A model generated the notes under the pieces. It searched no databases. It was not told the DNA's origin and saw only the letters and a list, made by a program, of their open reading frames with translations. A program made the position numbers and the translations under genes. Below are positions 1 through 5,560 of a stretch of 11,821 nt of DNA, one piece after another. Each line of letters starts with the position of its first letter. Positions within the stretch are counted from its first letter, which is position 1. This DNA is from Clostridiales bacterium (GTDB taxonomy: Bacteria; Bacillota; Clostridia; Christensenellales; Aristaeellaceae), in assembly GCA_022776785.1 (NCBI GenBank), contig JALFHA010000099.1, positions 1 to 11,821 on the forward strand, in the 5' to 3' direction.

Positions 1-150
1 CCTCAAGCAGGTTTGGGCGGCAGCCCAATGTTCCCTTATTGTTCAAAAGAAAAAGCAGTTTCAGAGCAGGATGCGAAGCATCCTACGATTGAAACGGGGG
101 CTGATTCTGCAAAGCTAGATTTTAGCCGCAAAATAGTATGAGCATAAGCC
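1..150. repeat. Left-edge fragment of the hairpin-repeat family
   Basis: No gene is visible here. Bases 1-16 (cctcaagcaggtttgg) are identical, in the same orientation, to 11728-11743 in the right-hand array. The window therefore opens inside a copy, and the 5' arm of its first hairpin is cut off. Further hairpins follow: TTGGGC (13-18) pairs with GCCCAA (23-28) around GGCA, and AGGATGC (68-74) pairs with GCATCCT (78-84) around GAA. The latter is nested in an outer stem GTTTCA (58-63) with TGAAAC (90-95). A motif like the 15-28 hairpin, GGGTCGGCAGCCC, recurs at 11614-11626. Whether the element is transcribed is unknown. It could be the tail of a larger repeat array, an untranslated region of an upstream gene, or a mobile palindromic element. 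Confidence 0.6.
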
Positions 151-196
151 AATCGGCGCCTGCCGCCCGCTGAGCGGGAAAGGGCAGGCGCCGATT
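151..196 (-). terminator. Large nested hairpin after the leftward operon; possible terminator
   Basis: A perfect 14-bp inverted repeat pairs 151-164 with 183-196. It encloses a second perfect hairpin, CCCGC (166-170) with GCGGG (174-178), around a TGA triloop. An extra outer match, agcata (141-146) with tatgct (199-204), extends the palindrome to the stop codon of the leftward gene. Its position 7 nt past that stop suggests transcript termination or 3'-end protection. However, the leftward strand has no run of T after the stem, so it is a weak intrinsic terminator. Its layout (outer stem, single G, 5-bp inner stem with a 3-nt loop, 4 nt, outer stem) matches the modules at 11419-11449, 11529-11561 and 11752-11782. 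It may belong to that repeat family rather than being a plain terminator. Confidence 0.5.
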
Positions 197-203
197 TGTA
201 TGC

Positions 204-989
204 TTATCCCACCGCCGCCAGCAGCACAAGCCCCAGCAGCGCGCACAGCAGCGCAAGGCTCAGGCAGCACAGGAACACGGCCTGCGTCACATCCCCGGCG
301 ACGGGCGCGTGGCCGTCCGCGTCGCCCTCGTCAAGGCTGAGGATGCTCATCAGCCGCTCCTTTGCGCGCCTGCCCTCCGTGCGGAAGGGACTGCGTCCCG
401 CCAGCGGGGCGCACAGCAGCAGCAGCGCGCGCAGCACCGCGTCCGACGGGCGCAGCAGCAGCGTGACGGCGCGCACCGCAGGCTCGTTTTCCGGGCAGAG
501 CGCGCGCAGCGCTGCATATGCCCACACCAGCGCGACGGACAGGCGCAGCGGCGCGCCCAGCGCGCACAGCAGCAGCGGGGCGGCACCGTCGCAGACGAAG
601 GACGGGGCGAGGACGGCGCAGGTCTCGCGCACGCGCGCCTCATAGGCGGCGGTATCGTGCGCCAGCGCGCCGGAATCGAGCTCGCGCTTGACGGCGGCGC
701 TTGGCGGCAGCAGGGCAAGTGCGCTGAGCGCGGGGGCGCAGAGCGCAGCCTGCACAGCAGCCGGGAGCGCCCCGGCGAACGCGCCCGCGGCCAGCGTCAC
801 AAGGAGCAGCAGCCCCAGCGGCAGGCGCGCGTCGGGCGTGCCGCCCTTTTGCGCAAGGGAATGCGCAAGGCGGGCGTGGAGCGCGCGCGGGATGCGGGAG
901 AGGGCGTCCGACGCGCCGGGCAGCGGCAGGTGCAGCGCAAAGGCCAGCGCGAGAGACAGCGCGGGGATGAGGGCGTAGGTGAGCTTCAC
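204..989 (-). CDS. Small membrane protein resembling CbiB/CobD (divergent, shortened)
   Basis: A hydrophobic 261-aa protein with at least four likely membrane segments. No close family was certain at first sight, but the middle reads like cobalamin enzyme CbiB/CobD (adenosylcobinamide-phosphate synthase). A stretch beginning AHDTAAYEARVRET and continuing with a DGAAPLLLCALGAPL segment lines up with the family's RDT, V-ET-AEN--DG--APL and LGG-PL pattern. The C-terminal hydrophobic helix is preceded by an Asp, as in CbiB. The family's AEN motif, its ARLDD--N-IPARL region and its SPN-GWPE region are missing or unrecognisable. The length is also below the usual roughly 310 residues. An active synthase is therefore unlikely, and no cob/cbi gene is nearby. 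Start choice: GTG at 989 has AAGGAGG at 997-1003 with a 7-nt spacer. The RBS overlaps the stop codon of tmcAL by one base, so translation is probably coupled. The similarity is by eye only; an unrelated membrane protein remains possible. Confidence 0.6.
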   Translation of the reverse strand: MKLTYALIPALSLALAFALHLPLPGASDALSRIPRALHARLAHSLAQKGGTPDARLPLGLLLLVTLAAGAFAGALPAAVQAALCAPALSALALLPPSAAVKRELDSGALAHDTAAYEARVRETCAVLAPSFVCDGAAPLLLCALGAPLRLSVALVWAYAALRALCPENEPAVRAVTLLLRPSDAVLRALLLLCAPLAGRSPFRTEGRRAKERLMSILSLDEGDADGHAPVAGDVTQAVFLCCLSLALLCALLGLVLLAAVG

Positions 990-996
990 GGGCGGG

Positions 997-1003
997 CCTC
1001 CTT
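997..1003 (-). promoter_or_regulatory. Ribosome binding site that fixes the GTG start at 989
   Basis: On the minus strand AAGGAGG lies 7 nt before GTG (987-989) and shares one base with the TAA stop (1003-1005) of the upstream tmcAL gene. A TTG at 1010 in the same frame lies upstream of this Shine-Dalgarno sequence and so cannot be the start. Confidence 0.85.
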
Positions 1004-2187
1004 TATACAATCACCGGCGCGGTGGAGAAGTCACGCCCGGTCTGGCGCAGGGCGGGACTTTTGCAGCCGAGGCTCCACAGGTCCTGCGCGGCGACGTCCA
1101 GCGCGATGAGCGGGTCATCGGCGCGGCGCAGCGCCTTGGCAACGAGCGGCAGCGTCCCCTGCCGCTTGATGGCGGCGAGCAGCGGCTGCGCGTCGCGGCG
1201 GAAGCCCAGCACCCGCGCGCAGGCGGGCTCGGTATGCCGCTCGGCAAACTCGCGTGTCACGCCCAGCAGCGCCATGGCGCAGATGCGCGAAAGGCGGGCA
1301 TAGGTATAGCGCTTGCTCTTGACGGAGAGGATGAGCGCATCGCGGGTGTGCACGCGCCCGGCGGCCGCGGCGAAGGCGTACTCCAGCCCCTCGCCCATGC
1401 CGCTGAGCTGCGCGAGCGTTTCGGTCGGCGCGGTGCGCAGGCGGTAGAGCAGCGCCTGCGTCAGCGCCTCAGGCTCGTGGATGTCGCCGCACGCCTCCGC
1501 CTCGGCAAAGCGCTCGGGGCGGGGCAGCGCGGCCAGCGCAGCCCGCGCTTCACCCCGTTCGAGCGCGGCGCGCACGGCGCTGGCGCTGGAAAGCGCGCCG
1601 AGCGTCTCATCGTGGTAGCCTGCGCCCTCGCGGGGGATGGGCACGGGCGTGACGCCCTCGGGCATGGCGCGCAGGTATTCCATCGCCAGCGCGGCGTTGG
1701 GCAGGGCCATCGCCTCGGCCAGACCGGGGCGCGCAAGCGCCTGCTGTGCGGCCAGCGCCCGGGCACGAGGATAGGAAAGCCCGCTGCCCAGCCCCGCGCG
1801 CAGCGCCGCGCGGAAGGCGGGCGGCTCGCTTTGCAGCACCTGTGCCGCATCGGTGAGGAAGGCCAGCGCCTCCGGCTCGCAGCCGAAGGACCAGTGCGTC
1901 ACCACGCCCAGCCCGGCAAGCAGCCGCGCGCCGCCCGCGGCAAATTCTGGCGCGGGCGCGCAGGCAAAGCGCACCGGCAGCTCGAGCACGAGGTCTGCGC
2001 CGCACTCGAGCGCCGCGCGGGCGCGCGTCCATTTGTCGTGCCGGGCGAATGCCCCGCGCTGGGTGAGCGCCCCGCTCATCACGCACACGGCGTAATCCGC
2101 CCCGGCGGCCTCCCGCGCGCGCGCGAGGTGCAGCGCGTGGCCGCGGTGGAACGGGTTGTATTCGCAGACGATGCCGACAACGCGCAT
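1003..2187 (-). CDS. tmcAL: tRNA(Met) cytidine acetate ligase TmcAL (YlbM family)
   Basis: This cytoplasmic enzyme uses acetate and ATP, through an acetyl-adenylate, to make N4-acetylcytidine at wobble position 34 of elongator tRNA-Met. The 394-aa length is normal for the family. The N-terminus carries the nucleotidyltransferase signature VGIVCEYNPFHRGH (residues 4-17), with the HxGH-type site at 14-17. It is followed by the family blocks VMSGALTQRG (36-45), DKWTRA (51-56), GADLVLELP (63-71) and FGCEPEALAF (101-110). The ATG at 2187 has AAAGGAGG shortly upstream on its strand. It is divergent from pta-ackA, whose products are acetate and ATP, the ligase's own substrates. In Bacillus the same gene (ylbM) sits beside the yceD homolog ylbN and rpmF, and all of these occur within this window. 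The downstream membrane gene starts 13 nt after the stop. The identification is firm from motifs; the enzyme activity is inferred from the family. Confidence 0.93.
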   Translation of the reverse strand: MRVVGIVCEYNPFHRGHALHLARAREAAGADYAVCVMSGALTQRGAFARHDKWTRARAALECGADLVLELPVRFACAPAPEFAAGGARLLAGLGVVTHWSFGCEPEALAFLTDAAQVLQSEPPAFRAALRAGLGSGLSYPRARALAAQQALARPGLAEAMALPNAALAMEYLRAMPEGVTPVPIPREGAGYHDETLGALSSASAVRAALERGEARAALAALPRPERFAEAEACGDIHEPEALTQALLYRLRTAPTETLAQLSGMGEGLEYAFAAAAGRVHTRDALILSVKSKRYTYARLSRICAMALLGVTREFAERHTEPACARVLGFRRDAQPLLAAIKRQGTLPLVAKALRRADDPLIALDVAAQDLWSLGCKSPALRQTGRDFSTAPVIV

Positions 2188-2235
2188 AAGCGCCTCCTTT
2201 TGGCGGGAGTTAGCAACAAAATATCCCCCGTCGCC

Positions 2236-2264
2236 TTTTCAAATCCGCAAAAATGCGGTATAAT
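2236..2264 (+). promoter_or_regulatory. Candidate sigma-A promoter of pta-ackA
   Basis: TTTTCA (2236-2241) and TATAAT (2259-2264) are separated by 17 nt. The -10 is perfect and the -35 is 4 of 6. Initiation near 2271 would give a leader of about 70 nt. Within that leader GGCCTATC (2292-2299) can pair with GATAAGCC (2305-2312), with one mismatch, over a C-rich loop. The start region of the leftward tmcAL transcript lies inside this leader, so the two units overlap head-on for a few tens of bases. Confidence 0.55.
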
Positions 2265-2313
2265 CATCCTGTATCTGTTTGTATACCCAAGGGCCTATCC
2301 CCCCGATAAGCCT

Positions 2314-2341
2314 ATTATAACACGCCAAGGAGGATTTACAA
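2314..2341 (-). promoter_or_regulatory. Candidate leftward promoter for the tmcAL operon
   Basis: Reading the minus strand, TTGTAA (2336-2341) and TATAAT (2314-2319) are separated by 16 nt. The -10 is a perfect match and the -35 is 4 of 6. Transcription would begin near 2307, leaving an untranslated leader of about 120 nt before the ATG at 2187. The element overlaps the pta ribosome binding region on the other strand and faces the rightward pta promoter. It is predicted from hexamers alone. Confidence 0.45.
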
Positions 2342-3340
2342 ATGTCTGTCATCGACAAAATCAGGGCAAAAGCGGCCGCAGACGTCAAGCACGTCGTGCT
2401 GGCCGAGGGCACCGAGCCGCGCACCGTGCAGGCTGCGGAGAAGATCGTGAAGCTGGGTCTGGCCAAGATCACGCTGGTGGGCGCGAAGGCTGAGATCGAG
2501 GCGAAGGCCGCCGAGCTGGGCGTTGATCTGACCGGCGTGAATATCGCCGATCCGGCGACGAGCGAGAAGACCGCGGGCTATGCCGAGCAGCTCTTCCGCA
2601 TCCGCGAGAAGAAGGGCATGACGCTTGAGAAGGCCACCGAGCTCTGCCTGAAGAACACCCTGTTCTACGGCACGATGATGCTCAAGATGGACGACGCCGA
2701 CGCGCTGGTCGCGGGCGCCATCAACACCACCGGCGATGTGCTGCGCCCGGCGCTGCAGATCATCAAGGGCGCGCCCGGCATCAAGACCGTGTCCTCCTGC
2801 TTCCTGATGGAGGTGCAGGACAAGAAGTACGGCGACGACGGCGTGCTGGTTTTCGGCGACTGCGCCGTGAACATCGACCCGACCAGCGAGCAGCTGGCCG
2901 ACATCGCCATCGCCTCCGCGCAGACGGGCAAGGCGCTGCTGGGCATGGAGCCCCGCGTGGCGATGCTCTCCTTCTCCACCAAGGGCAGCGCCAAGCATGA
3001 GAACGTGGACAAGGTGTCCGCCGCGGTGAAGCTGGTGCACGAGCAGGCTCCTGAGCTCAACGTGGACGGCGAGATGCAGGCCGACGCCGCGCTGGTTGCC
3101 TCCGTGGGCGATCTCAAGTGCCCGGGCAGCCCGGTCGCCGGCAAGGCGAACGTGCTCGTCTTCCCGGATCTGCAGGCCGGCAACATCGGCTACAAGCTGG
3201 TGCAGCGTCTGGGCGACGCAAAGGCCATCGGCCCGGTCATTCAGGGTCTGGCCAAGCCGGTCAACGATCTGTCCCGCGGCTGTTCCGTTGAGGACATCGT
3301 GGACGTGGTCGCCATCGCGGCCGTCAAGGCGCAGGCGTAA
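2342..3340 (+). CDS. pta: Phosphate acetyltransferase (short, single-domain type)
   Basis: Pta reversibly converts acetyl-CoA and phosphate to acetyl phosphate and CoA in the cytoplasm, the first step of acetate formation. The 332-aa protein is the catalytic-domain-only form found in Bacillota and Methanosarcina, without the long regulatory N-terminus of enterobacterial Pta. Visible blocks include VVLAEGTEPRT (18-28), AGAINTTGDVLRPALQIIK (124-142), SSCFLM (151-156), LSFSTKGSAKHE (209-220), SPVAGKANVLVFPDLQAGN (263-281) and AKPVNDLSRGCSVEDIV (304-320). The last holds the Ser-Arg pair (311-312) and Asp318, which correspond to the catalytic Ser309, Arg310 and Asp316 of the Methanosarcina enzyme. 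The start is preceded by AAGGAGG at 2327-2333. Codon choice after the first few codons is very uniform (Lys AAG, Leu CTG, Ile ATC, Gly GGC), as in highly expressed genes. ackA follows after 42 nt, presumably in one transcript. Confidence 0.97.
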   Translation: MSVIDKIRAKAAADVKHVVLAEGTEPRTVQAAEKIVKLGLAKITLVGAKAEIEAKAAELGVDLTGVNIADPATSEKTAGYAEQLFRIREKKGMTLEKATELCLKNTLFYGTMMLKMDDADALVAGAINTTGDVLRPALQIIKGAPGIKTVSSCFLMEVQDKKYGDDGVLVFGDCAVNIDPTSEQLADIAIASAQTGKALLGMEPRVAMLSFSTKGSAKHENVDKVSAAVKLVHEQAPELNVDGEMQADAALVASVGDLKCPGSPVAGKANVLVFPDLQAGNIGYKLVQRLGDAKAIGPVIQGLAKPVNDLSRGCSVEDIVDVVAIAAVKAQA

Positions 3341-3382
3341 GCGCTGCTGCACAATCAAGACAACATACGGAGGTCAACACCC

Positions 3383-4579
3383 ATGAAGATTCTGGTCATC
3401 AACGCCGGTTCCTCCTCCCTCAAGTATCAGCTCATCGACATGGACGACGAGTCCGTCAAGGCGAAGGGTCTGGTGGAGCGCATCGGCATCGAGGGCACCC
3501 ACTTCAAGCAGAACGTGCTGGGCACGGACAAGGTCATCGAGTTCACCCGCAACATGGCCGACCACACCGAGGCCATCTCCGCCGTCCTCTCCGCGCTGAC
3601 GGACAAGGACAACGGCGCCATCGCCTCCCTCGACGAGATCGGCGCGTGCGGCCACCGCGTCCTCCACGGCGGCGAGACCTTCAAGGGCTCCGTGCTGGTG
3701 ACGGAGGAGACGATGAAGGCCATCGAGGAGCTCGTGCCCCTCGGACCGCTGCATCAGCCGGCGAACATCGCGGGCATCAAGGCCTGCCAGGCCGTCATGC
3801 CCACCAAGCCGAACGTCGCTGTGTTCGACACCGCCTTCCACCAGACCATGCCGCCCAAGGCGTTCCTCTACGGCGTGCCCTACGAGTACTACAAGACGCT
3901 CAAGGTTCGCCGCTACGGCTTCCACGGCACCAGCCACCGCTTCATCGCGGGCGAGGCGCCCAAGTACCTCGGTAAGAAGCCTGAGGACTGCAAGCTCATC
4001 ATCTGCCACCTGGGCAACGGCTCCTCCCTGAGCGCCATCGTAAGCGGCAAGGTTGTCGATACCTCGATGGGCCTCACGCCGCTTGAGGGCGTGCTGATGG
4101 GCACCCGCTCCGGCGACGTCGATCCGGCCGTGCTCGAGTACATCATGGACAACACCGGCATGGACATCCACCAGATGCTCAACTGCCTGAACAAGAAGTC
4201 CGGCTTCGCGGGCCTGTCCTGCTCCAGCGACATGCGCGACGTGAAGGCTGCCGCTGCCAATGGCGATGAGCAGGCCAAGGCCGCCATCGACGTCTGGTGC
4301 TACCGCATCCAGAAGTACATCGGCGCCTACAACGTCGCCGTCGGCGGCGCGGACGCCATCGTCTTCACCGCGGGCATCGGCGAGAATGACACCGCCGCCT
4401 GCGCCGACGTCATCGCCGGCCTCGGCTTCATGGGCGTGAAGATCGATCCCGAGAAGAACAAGCGCGGCTTCGCCGGCATCATCAGCACGGACGACTCCAC
4501 CATCAAGGTGCTGCGCATCCCCACCAACGAGGAGCTGCCCATCGCCCGCGACACGCTGGAGATCGTCTCCGCGCTGTAA
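3383..4579 (+). CDS. ackA: Acetate kinase
   Basis: Acetate kinase transfers phosphate between acetyl phosphate and ADP, giving acetate and ATP. With Pta it forms the main substrate-level ATP step of acetogenic fermentation. The 398-aa length is standard. Family signatures are intact: NAGSSSLKYQL (7-17), GHRVLHGGE (90-98, Arg92), VFDTAFHQTMP (147-157, Asp149), YGFHGTSHRF (178-187, His181), LTPLEGVLMGTRSGDVDPA (231-249, Arg242), TAGIGEN and NEELPIARDT (382-391). These cover the residues known from Methanosarcina AckA as Arg91, Asp148, His180, Arg241 and Glu384. One oddity is HQPANIAGI at 124-132, where most family members I know have HNPAN. Start: ATG with CGGAGGT about 8 nt upstream. Like pta it has very uniform, high-expression codon use. 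The gene is followed by a hairpin at 4602-4630. Confidence 0.97.
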   Translation: MKILVINAGSSSLKYQLIDMDDESVKAKGLVERIGIEGTHFKQNVLGTDKVIEFTRNMADHTEAISAVLSALTDKDNGAIASLDEIGACGHRVLHGGETFKGSVLVTEETMKAIEELVPLGPLHQPANIAGIKACQAVMPTKPNVAVFDTAFHQTMPPKAFLYGVPYEYYKTLKVRRYGFHGTSHRFIAGEAPKYLGKKPEDCKLIICHLGNGSSLSAIVSGKVVDTSMGLTPLEGVLMGTRSGDVDPAVLEYIMDNTGMDIHQMLNCLNKKSGFAGLSCSSDMRDVKAAAANGDEQAKAAIDVWCYRIQKYIGAYNVAVGGADAIVFTAGIGENDTAACADVIAGLGFMGVKIDPEKNKRGFAGIISTDDSTIKVLRIPTNEELPIARDTLEIVSAL

Positions 4580-4601
4580 GCGCCCCATCAGACGCGATTG
4601 T

Positions 4602-4630
4602 GCGGGGAGGGCGCGGCTCTCCCCGCCTTT
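4602..4630 (+). terminator. Hairpin terminator after pta-ackA
   Basis: GCGGGGAG (4602-4609) pairs perfectly with CTCCCCGC (4619-4626). A G-T and a G-C pair can be added inside, leaving a loop of about five bases. CTTTCC follows. It lies 22 nt after the ackA stop and just before a strong promoter, as expected for a terminator. The short T stretch makes it only moderately convincing as factor-independent. Confidence 0.7.
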
Positions 4631-4645
4631 CCAGAAAAATACAGG

Positions 4646-4674
4646 TTGACAAGCCGCGAAATTCTGCGTATAAT
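4646..4674 (+). promoter_or_regulatory. Consensus sigma-A promoter of yceD-rpmF
   Basis: TTGACA (4646-4651) and TATAAT (4669-4674) match the vegetative consensus at all twelve positions, with the ideal 17-nt spacer. Initiation would fall near 4681, giving a leader of about 20 nt that contains just GAGGTG (4692-4697) before the ATG at 4703. It is the best promoter match in the window, fitting for a ribosomal-protein unit. Confidence 0.9.
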
Positions 4675-4702
4675 ATGGAACGGTCAACTTTGAGGTGAAA
4701 CG

Positions 4703-5224
4703 ATGAAGCTGGACATCACCAAGGGTATTCAGAAGAAGGGCGCTGAGGTCGCCTTTGATCTGCTCGAGCCCTGGGGCGAGGATACCTGGAACGGCGATAC
4801 GATAGCGTATGTCCGTCCCGTTTCCTTTTCCGGCGCTTATATGCTCGCCGACGAGACCGTCATCGTGCGCGGAATTGCCCGCGCAAGAATCGAGTCTCCC
4901 TGCGCAAGGTGCCTTGCGCCCGCGTTCACGGACGTGACCGCCGAGGTGGACGAGGCCTTCCTGCGCGACAGGGGCGAGGAGCGGGAGCCCGGGGACGACC
5001 AGTATCGCTATACAGGCCATGTGCTGGAGCTTGACGAGGCGGTGCGCACAGCGCTGCTTCTGGAGCTGCCCTCGCGCATCCTCTGCCGTGAGGATTGCCG
5101 CGGGCTGTGCCCCCGGTGCGGCCAGAACCTGAACATCAACGAGTGTTCGTGCCAGAAGGATCAACCCCGAAGGAATCCTTTTTCGGCATTAGCATCTTTG
5201 CTGAACGAGGATGAGGAGGTGTAA
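4703..5224 (+). CDS. yceD: YceD/DUF177 family protein (YlbN-like)
   Basis: A 173-aa cytoplasmic protein of the DUF177 family, almost always encoded beside rpmF and linked in E. coli and plants to accumulation of large-subunit (23S) rRNA. Its exact biochemical role is not established. The sequence shows a CARC pair (Cys67 and Cys70) and a Cys-rich C-terminal block CREDCRGLCPRCGQNLN (128-144). This gives Cys128, 132, 136 and 139, followed by Cys148 and Cys150. That is the typical Bacillota arrangement and suggests metal binding. A short acidic tail ends the protein. Start: ATG 4703 behind GAGGTG, under the consensus promoter at 4646-4674. The stop is only 3 nt from the rpmF start, and the rpmF ribosome binding site lies inside this gene's last codons, so the two are translationally coupled. 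Confidence 0.9.
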   Translation: MKLDITKGIQKKGAEVAFDLLEPWGEDTWNGDTIAYVRPVSFSGAYMLADETVIVRGIARARIESPCARCLAPAFTDVTAEVDEAFLRDRGEEREPGDDQYRYTGHVLELDEAVRTALLLELPSRILCREDCRGLCPRCGQNLNINECSCQKDQPRRNPFSALASLLNEDEEV

Positions 5225-5227
5225 ACA

Positions 5228-5425
5228 ATGGCTCTTCCGAAAGGGAAAATTTCAAAGTCCCGCGGCCGTATGCGCCGTGCGAACTGGAAGCTGTCCGCGC
5301 CCGGCATCGTCAAGTGCCCGCGCTGCCAGCAGATGAAGCTCGCCCATCGTATCTGCAAGCACTGCGGCTACTACGATGGCAGGCAGGTCATCAACATGGA
5401 AGCTGAGACCGCTTCCGAGAAGTAA
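5228..5425 (+). CDS. rpmF: 50S ribosomal protein L32 (zinc-binding form)
   Basis: L32 is a small basic protein of the large ribosomal subunit. The 65-aa product begins MALPKGKISKSRGRMRRANW, close to the universal L32 start with its Lys/Arg-rich rRNA-binding segment. It has two CxxC knuckles, CPRC (30-33) and CKHC (43-46), followed by GYYDGRQVI. Four cysteines are the zinc-containing version. Bacteria that also carry a Cys-less paralog often exchange the two under zinc limitation, but no second copy is in this window. The start is fixed by AGGAGGTG (5214-5221) overlapping the yceD stop region. A strong terminator follows at once. In many Bacillota plsX comes next; here it does not. Confidence 0.97.
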   Translation: MALPKGKISKSRGRMRRANWKLSAPGIVKCPRCQQMKLAHRICKHCGYYDGRQVINMEAETASEK

Positions 5426-5437
5426 GATGCTTCAGAG

Positions 5438-5469
5438 AATCCCCGGCAGATGTGTTGGGGATTTTTTTT
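5438..5469 (+). terminator. Intrinsic terminator after rpmF
   Basis: AATCCCC (5438-5444) pairs with GGGGATT (5457-5463) around a 12-nt loop, and the second arm runs directly into an unbroken run of eight T (5462-5469). It begins 12 nt past the rpmF stop. This is the cleanest factor-independent terminator in the window. Confidence 0.92.
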
Positions 5470-5560
5470 GACCGATCAAAAACTGCTGCCGCGCGGTCGG
5501 CGGCGGGAGGGGCTTCCCGGCTCTGAACGCAGCACAACAGAGGAAGGAAGGGTATCGCCT

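Noticed and set aside
2271..2341. Riboswitch or T-box in the pta leader
   Set aside because: The leader is only about 70 nt with one imperfect hairpin, and shows no conserved aptamer or T-box sequence that I can recognise.
979..2493. Long plus-strand reading frame across tmcAL and into pta
   Set aside because: It lies antisense to a clearly conserved enzyme, has a low-complexity Arg/Ala/Gly-rich product, and enters pta in the wrong frame. It is a by-product of GC-biased codons.
3374..5164. A 596-aa open frame on the minus strand opposite ackA and yceD
   Set aside because: The product is His/Val/Gly-rich with no recognisable domain and no ribosome site, and both plus-strand genes are certain. 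Similar shadow frames at 2336-3358, 5432-7282, 8441-10072 and 9952-11580 are rejected for the same reason.
5450..5560. Upstream ATG at 5450 as start of the glycosyltransferase
   Set aside because: It lies inside the rpmF terminator, the added residues are polar and unlike the family, and the ATG at 5561 has a good ribosome site.
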